Position numbers and translations under genes: made by a program. Below, piece after piece: positions 38,891-46,243 of a stretch of 46,243 nt of DNA. The stretch's first letter is position 1, and each line of letters starts with the position of its first letter. Origin of the DNA: Nitrincola lacisaponensis (GTDB lineage: Bacteria > Pseudomonadota > Gammaproteobacteria > Pseudomonadales > Balneatricaceae); assembly GCF_000691225.1 (NCBI RefSeq), contig NZ_JMSZ01000006.1, positions 1 through 46,243 on the forward strand, written 5' to 3'. The notes under the pieces are model-generated. The model was not told where the DNA came from. It saw only the letters and a list, made by a program, of their open reading frames with translations, and did not search any database.

Positions 38891-40306
38891 ATGCGCCACT
38901 TTTTCAAATTGACCACGCTGGCACTCAGCGTTGGTCTGATGAGCGTTCAGTTACATGCCGCCGTCATTCCGGCCAGTGATCAGACTCACCTGGGTCTGAC
39001 GCTCTATCCACAGGACCTGGCCATGGTTCAGGATCATCGTCGCTTACCCGCCTTGTCCCCCGGACAGCAGGTGCATGTGGAAAAAATCAGCCCACAGATG
39101 CTGCCTGAAACGCTGCGTATTCAGGGTGCAGGGCAGATTCTGGAACAAAGCCTGCTGCAACCGCCACTCAGCTACCAGGCCATGCTCGATGCGCATCTGG
39201 GCCGGTTTCTGCAACTGGCACGCTTGAACCCGGCGACCGGACAGGAAACACTCAGCACAGTGGAACTGCTGAGCGTTGAGCATCATCAGGCACTGGTTCG
39301 ACGCGATGGACGCATTGAATCCATCCCGATGCAATCCCAGGAATGGCGTTTCATCTTCCCGTCGGAACTGCCAGCCAATCTGCAGGGACGCCGAGGCCTG
39401 CACTTTATCAGCGCTGGAACCGAAGCTGAAAGTACCGCACAGCTGAACTACCTGACACGCGGCATGGGATGGCAGATGGATTACGTACTGACGCTGAACC
39501 CGAAAAGTAACACCCTGTCGGTGGAAGGACTGGCTTCTGTATACAATCACAGTGGTAATGATTATCTGGATGCGGAAATGCGTCTGATGGCTGGTGATAT
39601 TCAGGCTCCGGCTGCACGTCAACCGGAAATGATGCGCGCCATGGCCATGAGTGACATGCTGGGCAGCGCCTCCAACCACACCCCTGAAACAGTTCAGGAT
39701 TTCTATCTCTATCGCCTTCCCTACCCGGTGTCCTTGCGTCATGATGAAACCAAACAGTTGCCTTTGATTCAGGCTGATGCGCTGCCGGTTACACTCAGCT
39801 ATCACTATGCATTCCCGGTTTGGCCCGCACTTGATCAGCAGCGCCACCAGGCACAACCCGAGATCCGTTTGAGCTTTGAAGCCCCTGCACTGGAAGACCA
39901 AAAAGCGCCCCTGCCCGCCGGACAGGCACGGGTATTCCGTCCAGACCGTCAGGGTGAAATGCAGTTTATTGGTGCAGCCAATCTGGGTAATCTGGCTTCA
40001 GGCGAAACAGCTGAACTGGTTTTGGGACGTGCATTTGACCTGAACATCACCCGTCGTCAAGTCCTGTTCACAGATGGATTTGACAGTGTCACGGTACAAC
40101 AGGAAATTACGGTAACCAACGCTGGGAATGAAGGGCGTGAAGTTGATCTGAGTGCTAGCTTTCAGCAGGAGTGGACCCTACGTGATGCCACCCACACCAT
40201 GCAGGAAGATGGCGCAGGTCAGTTGACTGCCAAAATGCATCTACCCGCAGGTGGCAGCGAAACCCTGCGCTTTACCGTTGAGTTGAAAAAACGCATCAAC
40301 CGCTAG
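38891..40306 (+). CDS. Secreted DUF4139 protein
   Basis: About 471 residues with a Sec signal peptide (basic start, hydrophobic core, cleavage near HA-AVIP at about residue 23). The rest resembles DUF4139 proteins: an N-terminal LTLYPQDLAMVQDHR segment, a central LNYLTRGMGWQMDYVLTLN block and late beta-rich repeats (FDLNITRRQVLF). Function unknown; a periplasmic or envelope location is inferred. ATG 38891 has AGGAG seven bases upstream; GTG 38888 is also in frame. It lies 32 bases after the pseudokinase-FGE gene, whose domain it could meet in the periplasm. Convergent with the Sel1 gene, seven bases apart. Confidence 0.82.
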   Translation: MRHFFKLTTLALSVGLMSVQLHAAVIPASDQTHLGLTLYPQDLAMVQDHRRLPALSPGQQVHVEKISPQMLPETLRIQGAGQILEQSLLQPPLSYQAMLDAHLGRFLQLARLNPATGQETLSTVELLSVEHHQALVRRDGRIESIPMQSQEWRFIFPSELPANLQGRRGLHFISAGTEAESTAQLNYLTRGMGWQMDYVLTLNPKSNTLSVEGLASVYNHSGNDYLDAEMRLMAGDIQAPAARQPEMMRAMAMSDMLGSASNHTPETVQDFYLYRLPYPVSLRHDETKQLPLIQADALPVTLSYHYAFPVWPALDQQRHQAQPEIRLSFEAPALEDQKAPLPAGQARVFRPDRQGEMQFIGAANLGNLASGETAELVLGRAFDLNITRRQVLFTDGFDSVTVQQEITVTNAGNEGREVDLSASFQQEWTLRDATHTMQEDGAGQLTAKMHLPAGGSETLRFTVELKKRINR

Positions 40307-40313
40307 GCTGTTG

Positions 40314-40712
40314 CTACACACCTTCCTCAAGACGCGTCAGAGCCAACGGATGGCCCTGACGCGCTGCCAGAGAATAATAGTGCCTCGCCTTCAGTAAATC
40401 CTGCTGAAAAAAACCTTCGTAGCCCTGTTCAAACAGCTTACCCATCTGATATTGAGCTTTCATATCACCCAGATCAGCTGCCTGTTGCAAATACAGAGCC
40501 CCCTGAATACGGTTCTGCATGCCATCACCGCGAAAGTGCAGCAGGTGTCCGTAGACAGACAAGGCTCGGCGGCTACGATGATCTGCAGCATAACGGAACA
40601 GTTTCATGACAAAATCATGACGTGCCTTGTGACTTCGGGCAAAGGGCGACCGAAACAACCCATAGGCGATCCAGAAAATCAGAGGTGCCAACAGTCGCCC
40701 GAGCGTACGCAT
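40314..40712 (-). CDS. Sel1-repeat protein
   Basis: A 132-residue protein with a hydrophobic N-terminal segment (about 8-20) that may anchor it to the membrane, then Sel1-like helical repeats (GALYLQQAADLGDMKAQYQMGKLFEQGY, KARHYYSLAARQGHPLAL). Such repeats serve as protein-binding scaffolds. It starts four bases after the trpS stop on the same strand and is very likely co-transcribed with trpS. The partner is unknown. Confidence 0.8.
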   Translation of the reverse strand: MRTLGRLLAPLIFWIAYGLFRSPFARSHKARHDFVMKLFRYAADHRSRRALSVYGHLLHFRGDGMQNRIQGALYLQQAADLGDMKAQYQMGKLFEQGYEGFFQQDLLKARHYYSLAARQGHPLALTRLEEGV

Positions 40713-40716
40713 GGTG

Positions 40717-41994
40717 TTATAACCACTCAGCCAGTTCCTGCGTCAGCAGGTCCAGTTCATTTTGCGCTTTCTGGCGTGCTTTTTTCTTCAGCTGTTCCAC
40801 TTCTGCCTGCTTTTCAGCCACCAGCTTTTTGGCTGCCTGCGGCTTGTCGTCAGCATTAGCCACCTGATCCAGCAAGGGCTTCAGCTGCAACAAAATAGCA
40901 CGCTGACGTCCTGCCTCGATGCGCTCCAGCTCCTCTGCAGATTTTTCCTTTTTCTCGGCTTCAGCCTGCGCCCTGGGTGCCACATAGGTCAGAGGGCGAA
41001 TGCCGGCAGCAATGCGAATTGCGCTCAAGCGGCGAGCGGCTTCTGTTCGCGCTTTTTCTGCCCCCTTATGCAGAATCTGCTCAACATAACCCAGATCATT
41101 CATCAGTGCTTTATACTGCTGACGTGGGCCAGTGAGGGTTGCATCCAGATACTCAAATAACTGTTTCTTGGCATCCCCCCAGGAAATCCCTTCCAGGAAA
41201 GCCTTGCGCATTTGTTCAGTTTCAGTAGGGCTGGCAAAGCAGCGATACAGCTGAAACAAGGTGCTGTCGTCAGGATCTTTCGGCTCACCCGATCCACGTG
41301 AATCTGTTTTGATCAGTTTGATCAGACGGTAGAGCTCATCAGACTCCACAAATAGCGGAATGGTATTGTCATAGCTTTTGGACATCTTGCGGCCATCCAA
41401 TCCAGGAATCAGCTGCGTCTCTTCATTGACCTGAGCTTCAGGCAAGGTCAGCAGTGATTCAAACTGGTGATTGAAGCGTCCGGCAATGTCACGTGCCATC
41501 TCGATATGCTGCACCTGATCCTTGCCAACGGGGATAATATCGGCATTGAACATCAGAATATCCGCTGCCATCAGAATCGGATAACTGAACAGCCCCATGG
41601 TCACGCCGTCATCCAGATCTTCACGGCCCGCTTCGCGGTTGGCATCGACTGCCGCTTTATAGGCATGTGCACGATTCATCAAACCTTTAGAGGTCTGACA
41701 GGTCAAGATCCAGGCCAGCTCAGGAATTTCCGGAATATCTGTTTGACGATAGAACGTAGCCTTGTCGGTATCCAGGCCCAGCGCCAGCCAGGTCGCAGCA
41801 ATCGCACGGGTAGACTCGGCCACTCGCTCCGGATCATGACATTTGATCAGGGCATGGTAGTCTGCCAGAAAGAAATAACTGTTGTATGCCGGATTTTCAC
41901 TGGCATCGATCGCCGGTTTGATGGCTCCCAGATAATTGCCGATATGCGGAATACCTGTAGTGGTAATACCAGTAAGTATGGTTTTTTTGCTCAT
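40717..41994 (-). CDS. trpS: Tryptophanyl-tRNA synthetase with C-terminal extension
   Basis: A 425-residue class I synthetase that charges tRNA-Trp. The nucleotide-binding motif is PHIGN (residues 16-20) and the second is GRKMSKS. The catalytic core ends near residue 335; about 80 further residues, rich in Ala, Glu and Lys, are predicted to be helical or coiled coil, longer than the E. coli enzyme (about 334). ATG 41994 with AGGT upstream is chosen; the frame to 42105 has no family match. A leader peptide or other attenuation signal is not seen. The Sel1-repeat gene follows after four bases. Confidence 0.95.
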   Translation of the reverse strand: MSKKTILTGITTTGIPHIGNYLGAIKPAIDASENPAYNSYFFLADYHALIKCHDPERVAESTRAIAATWLALGLDTDKATFYRQTDIPEIPELAWILTCQTSKGLMNRAHAYKAAVDANREAGREDLDDGVTMGLFSYPILMAADILMFNADIIPVGKDQVQHIEMARDIAGRFNHQFESLLTLPEAQVNEETQLIPGLDGRKMSKSYDNTIPLFVESDELYRLIKLIKTDSRGSGEPKDPDDSTLFQLYRCFASPTETEQMRKAFLEGISWGDAKKQLFEYLDATLTGPRQQYKALMNDLGYVEQILHKGAEKARTEAARRLSAIRIAAGIRPLTYVAPRAQAEAEKKEKSAEELERIEAGRQRAILLQLKPLLDQVANADDKPQAAKKLVAEKQAEVEQLKKKARQKAQNELDLLTQELAEWL

Positions 41995-42136
41995 TGCTGA
42001 CCTGTAACACTTGATCCATAAGGGGCATCTAGCATACACCAAAGGATTGAAGGGGTTAACCCGTGCTTTGACAAAGTCATACCCGTGACCAAGACTTACA
42101 CACAAATAGAACGCCTAACGGCGATTGGAGGTGAAT

Positions 42137-42370
42137 ATGGACACGTCTCGGCATACAATGAACACCTTATTTGAACAGCTTGGACTCGCATCAGCAGATG
42201 CGCAGATTGATCAATTCATCAACACCCACAAGCTTTTCTCTGACAAGGTGAAGCTGGAAGATGCAACCTTCTGGACAGATGCTCAGTCAGAGTTTCTCAG
42301 AGAGGCCATTCGCAGCGATTCGGACTGGTCAGAAGTGGTAGATGAACTCAATACGCGTTTGCGGGGCTGA
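42137..42370 (+). CDS. DUF2789 family protein
   Basis: A 77-residue cytoplasmic protein matching the DUF2789 pattern ([17 protein letters not shown], then [34 protein letters not shown]). Function unknown. ATG 42137 with GGAGGT four bases upstream is preferred over the start at 42125. It is followed 41 bases later by yaaA and probably shares its transcript; it is divergent from trpS. Confidence 0.85.
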   Translation: MDTSRHTMNTLFEQLGLASADAQIDQFINTHKLFSDKVKLEDATFWTDAQSEFLREAIRSDSDWSEVVDELNTRLRG

Positions 42371-42411
42371 TCTGGGTACCAGCTCATGGATACAGGACAC
42401 TCACAGCCACT

Positions 42412-43188
42412 ATGTTGATACTGATCTCTCCAGCCAAAACCCTGGATTTTGATTCCACACCGGTGACCTCCGAGCACTCCATGCCGGAGTTCACTAAGGA
42501 CGCAGCCCGCCTGATTGAGAAACTTCGTGAGTTTGCCGTTCAGGATATCGCCGAACTGATGAAGTTGAGTGACAAGCTGGCCAGCCTCAATGTTGCTCGC
42601 TACGCCAGTTGGACACCGGAGCATACATCAGATAATGCCCGGCAAGCCTTGCTGGCTTTCAGAGGCGATGTCTACACCGGGCTGGATGCTGACAGCTTTT
42701 CCGCAGCTGACTTCAGTTATGCACAGCAGCACCTGCGCATTCTGTCCGGCCTCTACGGTGTGCTAAAGCCACTCGACCTGATGCAGCCTTACCGTCTGGA
42801 AATGGGCACCAAGCTGAACACTCCGGCGGGTAATACACTGTATCAGTTCTGGGGAGACAGCCTGACCGAGCGTCTGAATCAGGACCCGGCTCAACAGCAT
42901 AACCCGCTGACGATCAACCTGGCGTCCAACGAGTACTTCGGCGCGATCAACCCCAAAAAACTGCAAGGCACACTCATTTCGCCGGTATTCAAAGACTTTA
43001 AGAATGGTCAGTACAAAATCATCAGCTTCTATGCCAAGAAAGCACGAGGGTTGATGAGCCGCTATCTGATCCAAAACCGGATAGAGACTCTGGACGACTT
43101 ACTGAAGTTTGATCTGGAAGGCTATTACTACAGTCCGGAGCACTCAAAACCTGAGGCCCCGGTGTTCTTGCGAGACAGTGCCGAGTAA
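42412..43188 (+). CDS. yaaA: YaaA-family peroxide stress protein
   Basis: A 258-residue cytoplasmic protein of the YaaA/DUF328 family, which in E. coli limits intracellular iron and protects DNA during peroxide stress. The family start [38 protein letters not shown] and [13 protein letters not shown] are present, and the length is the usual one. The ribosome binding site is weak. No OxyR site is obvious. A Fur-controlled iron-uptake gene follows on the opposite strand. Confidence 0.95.
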   Translation: MLILISPAKTLDFDSTPVTSEHSMPEFTKDAARLIEKLREFAVQDIAELMKLSDKLASLNVARYASWTPEHTSDNARQALLAFRGDVYTGLDADSFSAADFSYAQQHLRILSGLYGVLKPLDLMQPYRLEMGTKLNTPAGNTLYQFWGDSLTERLNQDPAQQHNPLTINLASNEYFGAINPKKLQGTLISPVFKDFKNGQYKIISFYAKKARGLMSRYLIQNRIETLDDLLKFDLEGYYYSPEHSKPEAPVFLRDSAE

Positions 43189-43193
43189 TGCGC

Positions 43194-44153
43194 TCAGGGC
43201 GCAAAGCGTAACTGCAGCTGTTCCAGGGTATCCATTGTACCGAGATACCCGCCTGTAGCCACGTACCAGGTGGGCGGGTCAAGATAAAAGACACGCCCCG
43301 CCTGCCAAGCTGCAGAAGCGGCCACCGCCGGATGCTCTGCCAGCGTCTGCTCAGCCTGTCCCTCACCACCTGTCGCAGCTCCACGATCCAGGATAAACAA
43401 CCATTCAGGCTCTGCGGCCAGCGCCACCTGCAAACGCGCTTCACGCTGCTCAGCCAAAGCCAGGGCTTCAGGTGATCCGGGCTCCGGACGTACAGCCACT
43501 TCAGACTCAGCCGGAGGTGCAACAGAAGGCAGGCCGGTTAACTCATGCAACATACCATAGCGATCACTTTGGGCGTTGATAATGATATTGTTGTTCACGG
43601 TAAACAGCGTCAGGGCTGACCCATCAGCCTGACTCTGCAGCTGCGCCAGGGCATCAACGAATGCAGCATCCAGAGCCTCGGCTTTACTCTGCACGGCAAA
43701 AGCCTCCCCCAGCAGCGCCAGATTTCGCCGGAAACCGGTAACAAAATCACCATTCTCCAGTGTCAGATCAAGGGTCGGTGCGATATCACTCAGTGCCTCA
43801 TACGCAGGCTGCGTCCGGCGACCAATAATAATCAGGTCAGGTTCCAGCTCTGCCAATGCATCGAAATCCGGCTCAAATAATGTACCCACAGATACCAACC
43901 CGGTATCGCTGTAGTGTTCCAGATAGTCAGGCCAGGAAGCACCAGCTACGCCAGCAACCTCAATCTCCAGCGCCATTAAAAAATCCAGCGCTGCCAAATC
44001 GAACACGGCTACTCTGGCAGGCTGACTGTTCAGCGTTGTTTCGCCCTGTGCATGTTCCAGGATCACCGGGAACGCCTGAGCAAATGACCAGACACCCAAC
44101 AATAAGGACCCGGTTAACAGCTGGGCAGCACGTTTACTCCATGATTTTTTCAT
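43194..44153 (-). CDS. Siderophore-type ABC transporter substrate-binding protein
   Basis: A 319-residue periplasmic protein of the FatB/CeuE class (FecB-like fold). The signal peptide (residues 1-27, cleavage after FAQA) is followed by two lobes joined by a long helix. Blocks typical of ferric-siderophore receptors are DLIIIGRRTQPAYEAL, LFTVNNN and NIIINAQSDRYGMLHEL. No cognate permease or ATPase gene is in the window, so it is an orphan or serves a transporter elsewhere. A Fur box lies about 60 bases upstream. The stop is close to the end of yaaA (convergent). Confidence 0.88.
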   Translation of the reverse strand: MKKSWSKRAAQLLTGSLLLGVWSFAQAFPVILEHAQGETTLNSQPARVAVFDLAALDFLMALEIEVAGVAGASWPDYLEHYSDTGLVSVGTLFEPDFDALAELEPDLIIIGRRTQPAYEALSDIAPTLDLTLENGDFVTGFRRNLALLGEAFAVQSKAEALDAAFVDALAQLQSQADGSALTLFTVNNNIIINAQSDRYGMLHELTGLPSVAPPAESEVAVRPEPGSPEALALAEQREARLQVALAAEPEWLFILDRGAATGGEGQAEQTLAEHPAVAASAAWQAGRVFYLDPPTWYVATGGYLGTMDTLEQLQLRFAP

Positions 44154-44211
44154 ACACCTTCACCCTCAGTACACTGATGACCCGAATTAATTAAAAGTAT
44201 CAATATGCTAA

Positions 44212-44228
44212 AGAATAATGATTATTGC
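44212..44228. promoter_or_regulatory. Fur box upstream of siderophore-binding protein gene
   Basis: A 13-base perfect palindrome, AATAATGATTATT (44214-44226), with G and C flanks matches the core of the Fur consensus (GATAATGATAATCATTATC). It lies about 60 bases upstream of the ATG at 44153, in an AT-rich promoter region, and would repress the gene when iron is plentiful. Confidence 0.7.
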
Positions 44229-44326
44229 TACAACCAAGATTTAATAGAGCCCGGTAATGAAAAATATATAGACACGCGAGGAAAAAGTAAGAAATGATAT
44301 GAAAATAGAGAGAAAATCAGGCAGCA

Positions 44327-44355
44327 GAGCTGATCAGGTTATACCTGACCAGCTC
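44327..44355 (-). terminator. Intrinsic-type terminator after the Tim44-like gene
   Basis: A 13-bp hairpin (44327-44339 with 44343-44355, one A-C mismatch, three-base loop) lies directly after the stop of the minus-strand gene at 44366. On that strand it is followed at a short distance by the T-rich stretch GATTTTCTCTC, not a continuous T run. A likely transcription terminator. Confidence 0.6.
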
Positions 44356-44365
44356 ACAAGAGCAA

Positions 44366-45241
44366 TCAGGCAGACTGCTCAATACCGACAATGATCCAGT
44401 TACCGGGCTGCTCGCCCATATCGCGACGCAGATGCCAGATTTCACTGAATTCGGTTGTTTCACCGGTTTCGTCTTCCCGCAACCAGCCATAAAAGTTAAT
44501 ACTGGCAATTACATGACTCTGGTTATCGATAAAATTTACCACTTCGGCCATTACCGATACGACTTCAGTATGCTGTTCATGTGCCAGTCCGGCACGCTGC
44601 TGCTTAAGCAGCTCCAGCATTTCGGCTGAGGTATAGGTGGCAATTTCATCCCAGTCCTGCCGGTCCCAGACATGCTGCAGATGGGTGAAGTGCTCACCCG
44701 CCGCTGCCAGAAAAGCATCTTTATCAAACCACTCAGGGAATGACAGAGGTTGAGCCATATAGCCTGATGCCAAACCTGATACAGGTGGTTGAGGCATGAA
44801 ACCACTGCGCGACAGATCAGCATGCTGGGTTTTAAAGGCACCTGATTCCCCTGAACCAGCATAGGCCGCGCGAGCGTTTGCAGGCTGACTGCGAAACCCT
44901 TTGATTAACTTGAAAATCAGAAACCCGAACAAGGCAAATAGCAGAATATCCATCAGCTGGATGCCTTCAAATGCACCGCCCATAAACAGCGCAGCCAATA
45001 GGCCACCAGCCAGCAGGCCACCCATCAGCCCGCCCATCCCGGGCCGTGCGGCCTGATTTGCCTGAGCACCATCCTGACGCTGTTGTTGCCGCTGCTGAGC
45101 AGGTGCAGGAGCCTGACGTTGAGGCGTCGCATAGGACTGCCCTCCACTCATACCGCCACCAAAACGACGCGCTTCTGCTTCCAGGGGCAGCAAAAACAAT
45201 CCGATCAGAAGAGTTATAACAGGCAGTGTAAAACGTCTCAT
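44366..45241 (-). CDS. Tim44-like domain membrane protein
   Basis: A 291-residue protein. A signal-like hydrophobic N-terminus ends at about residue 22 (EAEA), then a Gly/Gln/Pro-rich segment (RRFGGGMSGGQS ... QQRQQQRQ) and a Gly-rich hydrophobic region (about 68-115). The C-terminal Tim44-like domain is at about 165-290 (FLAAAGEHFTHLQHVWDRQDWDEIATY ... WHLRRD). The arrangement is typical of bacterial MRPL45/Tim44-like proteins. Function in bacteria unknown. ATG 45241 with GAGG five bases upstream is chosen over GTG 45247. Confidence 0.85.
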   Translation of the reverse strand: MRRFTLPVITLLIGLFLLPLEAEARRFGGGMSGGQSYATPQRQAPAPAQQRQQQRQDGAQANQAARPGMGGLMGGLLAGGLLAALFMGGAFEGIQLMDILLFALFGFLIFKLIKGFRSQPANARAAYAGSGESGAFKTQHADLSRSGFMPQPPVSGLASGYMAQPLSFPEWFDKDAFLAAAGEHFTHLQHVWDRQDWDEIATYTSAEMLELLKQQRAGLAHEQHTEVVSVMAEVVNFIDNQSHVIASINFYGWLREDETGETTEFSEIWHLRRDMGEQPGNWIIVGIEQSA

Positions 45242-45557
45242 CAGCACCTCACTTCTTACGCACTTGCACGTATGGATTCTAATAATATGATCGCGGTCAA
45301 ATATAAGCGGATTTTAGACTAATTGATAGCCCTCTAATGCAATCCAGCCAAACAGATTGTCGACAATCGTTCTTCCGGATGACCTTCTGTTCAAAACTGC
45401 CGCTTTTTTCAACCATGACAGGTATACTATGTCGCCCAAACTGGTGCTGTTTCATTCAGCCACTCTGACACAGGAAGCTTTCCTCAGGGAACTCTGATCT
45501 GCAGCTCCGGTCCTATCGGATATCCATTCAGGCTTTCAGAATTTATACAGGTAATCT
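45242..45557. other. Intergenic region before the M16 protease gene
   Basis: 316 bases between divergent genes. It has a TATACT (45423-45428) that could be a -10 for the M16 gene, without a clear -35. A 22-codon open frame (45429-45497) begins right after it with no ribosome binding site. No tRNA, repeat or terminator is visible. Confidence 0.35.
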
Positions 45558-46243
45558 ATGCCAAGGGTGAGCGGATTCAGATCCATTCCGTACATTATCA
45601 TTGTTCTTTTGACACTTTGGATACCCGCCGGGGTCTCTGCCGAGGTGCTGAAAAGCCCCTTTGACAACCGCGAATTCGACGCCTTCGTCCTGCCCAACCA
45701 GCTGAAAGTGTTGCTCATTTCCGATCCGGAAGCCGAAAAAGCCGCCGCATCCATGGATGTCGCCGTCGGCTCAGGGGCTAATCCTGAAGCCATTCCCGGT
45801 CTGGCACATTTCCTTGAACACATGCTGTTCCTCGGTACCGGGAAATATCCCGAAGCCGATAGCTATCAGTCTTTCATCAGTGCCAATGGCGGCTCTCACA
45901 ATGCATTTACCGCCTATGAGAACACCAACTACTTCTTTGATATCCGCCCCCAGGCACTCCCCGGGGCATTGGATCGTTTTTCACGCTTTTTCATCGACCC
46001 GCTCTTTTCGCCTGAGTATGTCGAACGTGAGCGTCATGCCGTGGAGTCCGAGTTTCAGGCACGACGTCGTGATGATCGACGCCGGGCACATGAAGTCACC
46101 AAGCAAGTGATGAATCCGGCCCATGGCTGGAGTCGCTTTGCGGTGGGGGATCTGCGCTCGCTGTCGGATCAGGAAGACCTGGCGATACGTGATGCCCTGA
46201 TCGACTTCTACCATCAGTACTACTCTGCCAACCTGATGAGTCT
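45558..46243 (+). CDS. M16 family zinc protease, N-terminal part
   Basis: The gene is cut by the right edge; 228 residues are present. A Sec-type N-terminus (hydrophobic core about 11-24, likely cleavage after VSA) targets the protein to the periplasm. The inverted zinc motif HFLEH (H84, E87, H88) with a third ligand among E163/E165 marks an active pitrilysin/insulinase protease, with LGTGKYP and NGGSHNAFTAYENTNYFF as typical blocks. AGGT lies about six bases upstream of ATG 45558. The C-terminal part of an M16 protease lies at the left edge. Confidence 0.9.
   Translation, partial: MPRVSGFRSIPYIIIVLLTLWIPAGVSAEVLKSPFDNREFDAFVLPNQLKVLLISDPEAEKAAASMDVAVGSGANPEAIPGLAHFLEHMLFLGTGKYPEADSYQSFISANGGSHNAFTAYENTNYFFDIRPQALPGALDRFSRFFIDPLFSPEYVERERHAVESEFQARRRDDRRRAHEVTKQVMNPAHGWSRFAVGDLRSLSDQEDLAIRDALIDFYHQYYSANLMS

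Noticed and set aside
39044-39901. 285-codon minus-strand open frame inside the DUF4139 gene
   Set aside because: It lies fully opposite a secreted protein with a signal peptide and family motifs; its composition is that of an antisense shadow.
45429-45497. 22-codon leader peptide before the M16 gene
   Set aside because: It lacks a ribosome binding site, and its start is directly next to the putative -10 element.

Overview
The window looks like chromosomal DNA of a free-living marine or aquatic gammaproteobacterium, most likely of the Oceanospirillaceae type (inference). It has single-copy housekeeping genes (trpS, kdsA, luxS, radD, yaaA, gloA, ppiC, trxC), small families typical of Oceanospirillales and Pseudomonas relatives (DUF2788, DUF2789), and a very high density of c-di-GMP and phosphorelay genes. 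Base composition is near 50 percent GC by eye. There is no rRNA, CRISPR array, insertion sequence or prophage.

Layout. 1-5506: end of an M16 zinc protease, yccF, gloA, a polytopic membrane protein overlapping a HAD phosphatase, an FKBP-type isomerase, trxC and ppiC. 5586-7709: a small decayed accessory patch with a pRiA4b-ORF3-like gene broken by one amber codon, a frameshifted remnant, a Phd/VapC-type toxin-antitoxin pair and gene debris. It ends at the 3' end of a tRNA-Ser(GGA) gene. 7911-9283: an ArsR regulator and a YrbG-type Ca2+/Na+ antiporter. 9284-26282: nine signalling genes, all on the minus strand. Eight of them (26282 down to 12358) abut or overlap and look like one operon: Hpt-REC-REC-GGDEF, Hpt-pseudoREC, a heme-c (DUF3365) sensor hybrid kinase, REC-PAS-GGDEF(degenerate)-EAL, a FIST protein, a hybrid kinase with two receivers and Hpt, EAL-HDOD, and PAS-GGDEF(degenerate)-EAL. 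The ninth is a MASE1-CHASE-GGDEF-EAL protein. 26433-29385: luxS, a GNAT acetyltransferase and radD. 29510-33711: a di-heme cytochrome c peroxidase translationally coupled to a 1070-residue membrane PAS-GGDEF-EAL sensor. 33665-40306: a SulP transporter, DUF2788, then kdsA with a pseudokinase-TM-FGE-like fusion and a secreted DUF4139 protein. 40314-46243: trpS with a Sel1-repeat gene, DUF2789, yaaA, a Fur-box-preceded siderophore-type binding protein, a Tim44-like membrane protein, and the start of an M16 protease.

How they work together. The large operon can be read as a redox/heme/NO-responsive multistep phosphorelay that sets c-di-GMP. The FIST gene directly precedes a hybrid kinase, as in the known NosP/NahK and VpsV/VpsS arrangements. 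A second, unrelated hybrid kinase with a periplasmic CxxCH heme site lies in the same operon, and only one of the three GGDEF domains keeps a full catalytic signature. The peroxidase/GGDEF-EAL pair at 29510-33711 is a second case of a periplasmic heme protein tied to a c-di-GMP enzyme. The two window edges carry non-overlapping N- and C-terminal parts of an M16 protease, so the window may be part of a duplicated or circularly closed segment, or two paralogues may flank it.
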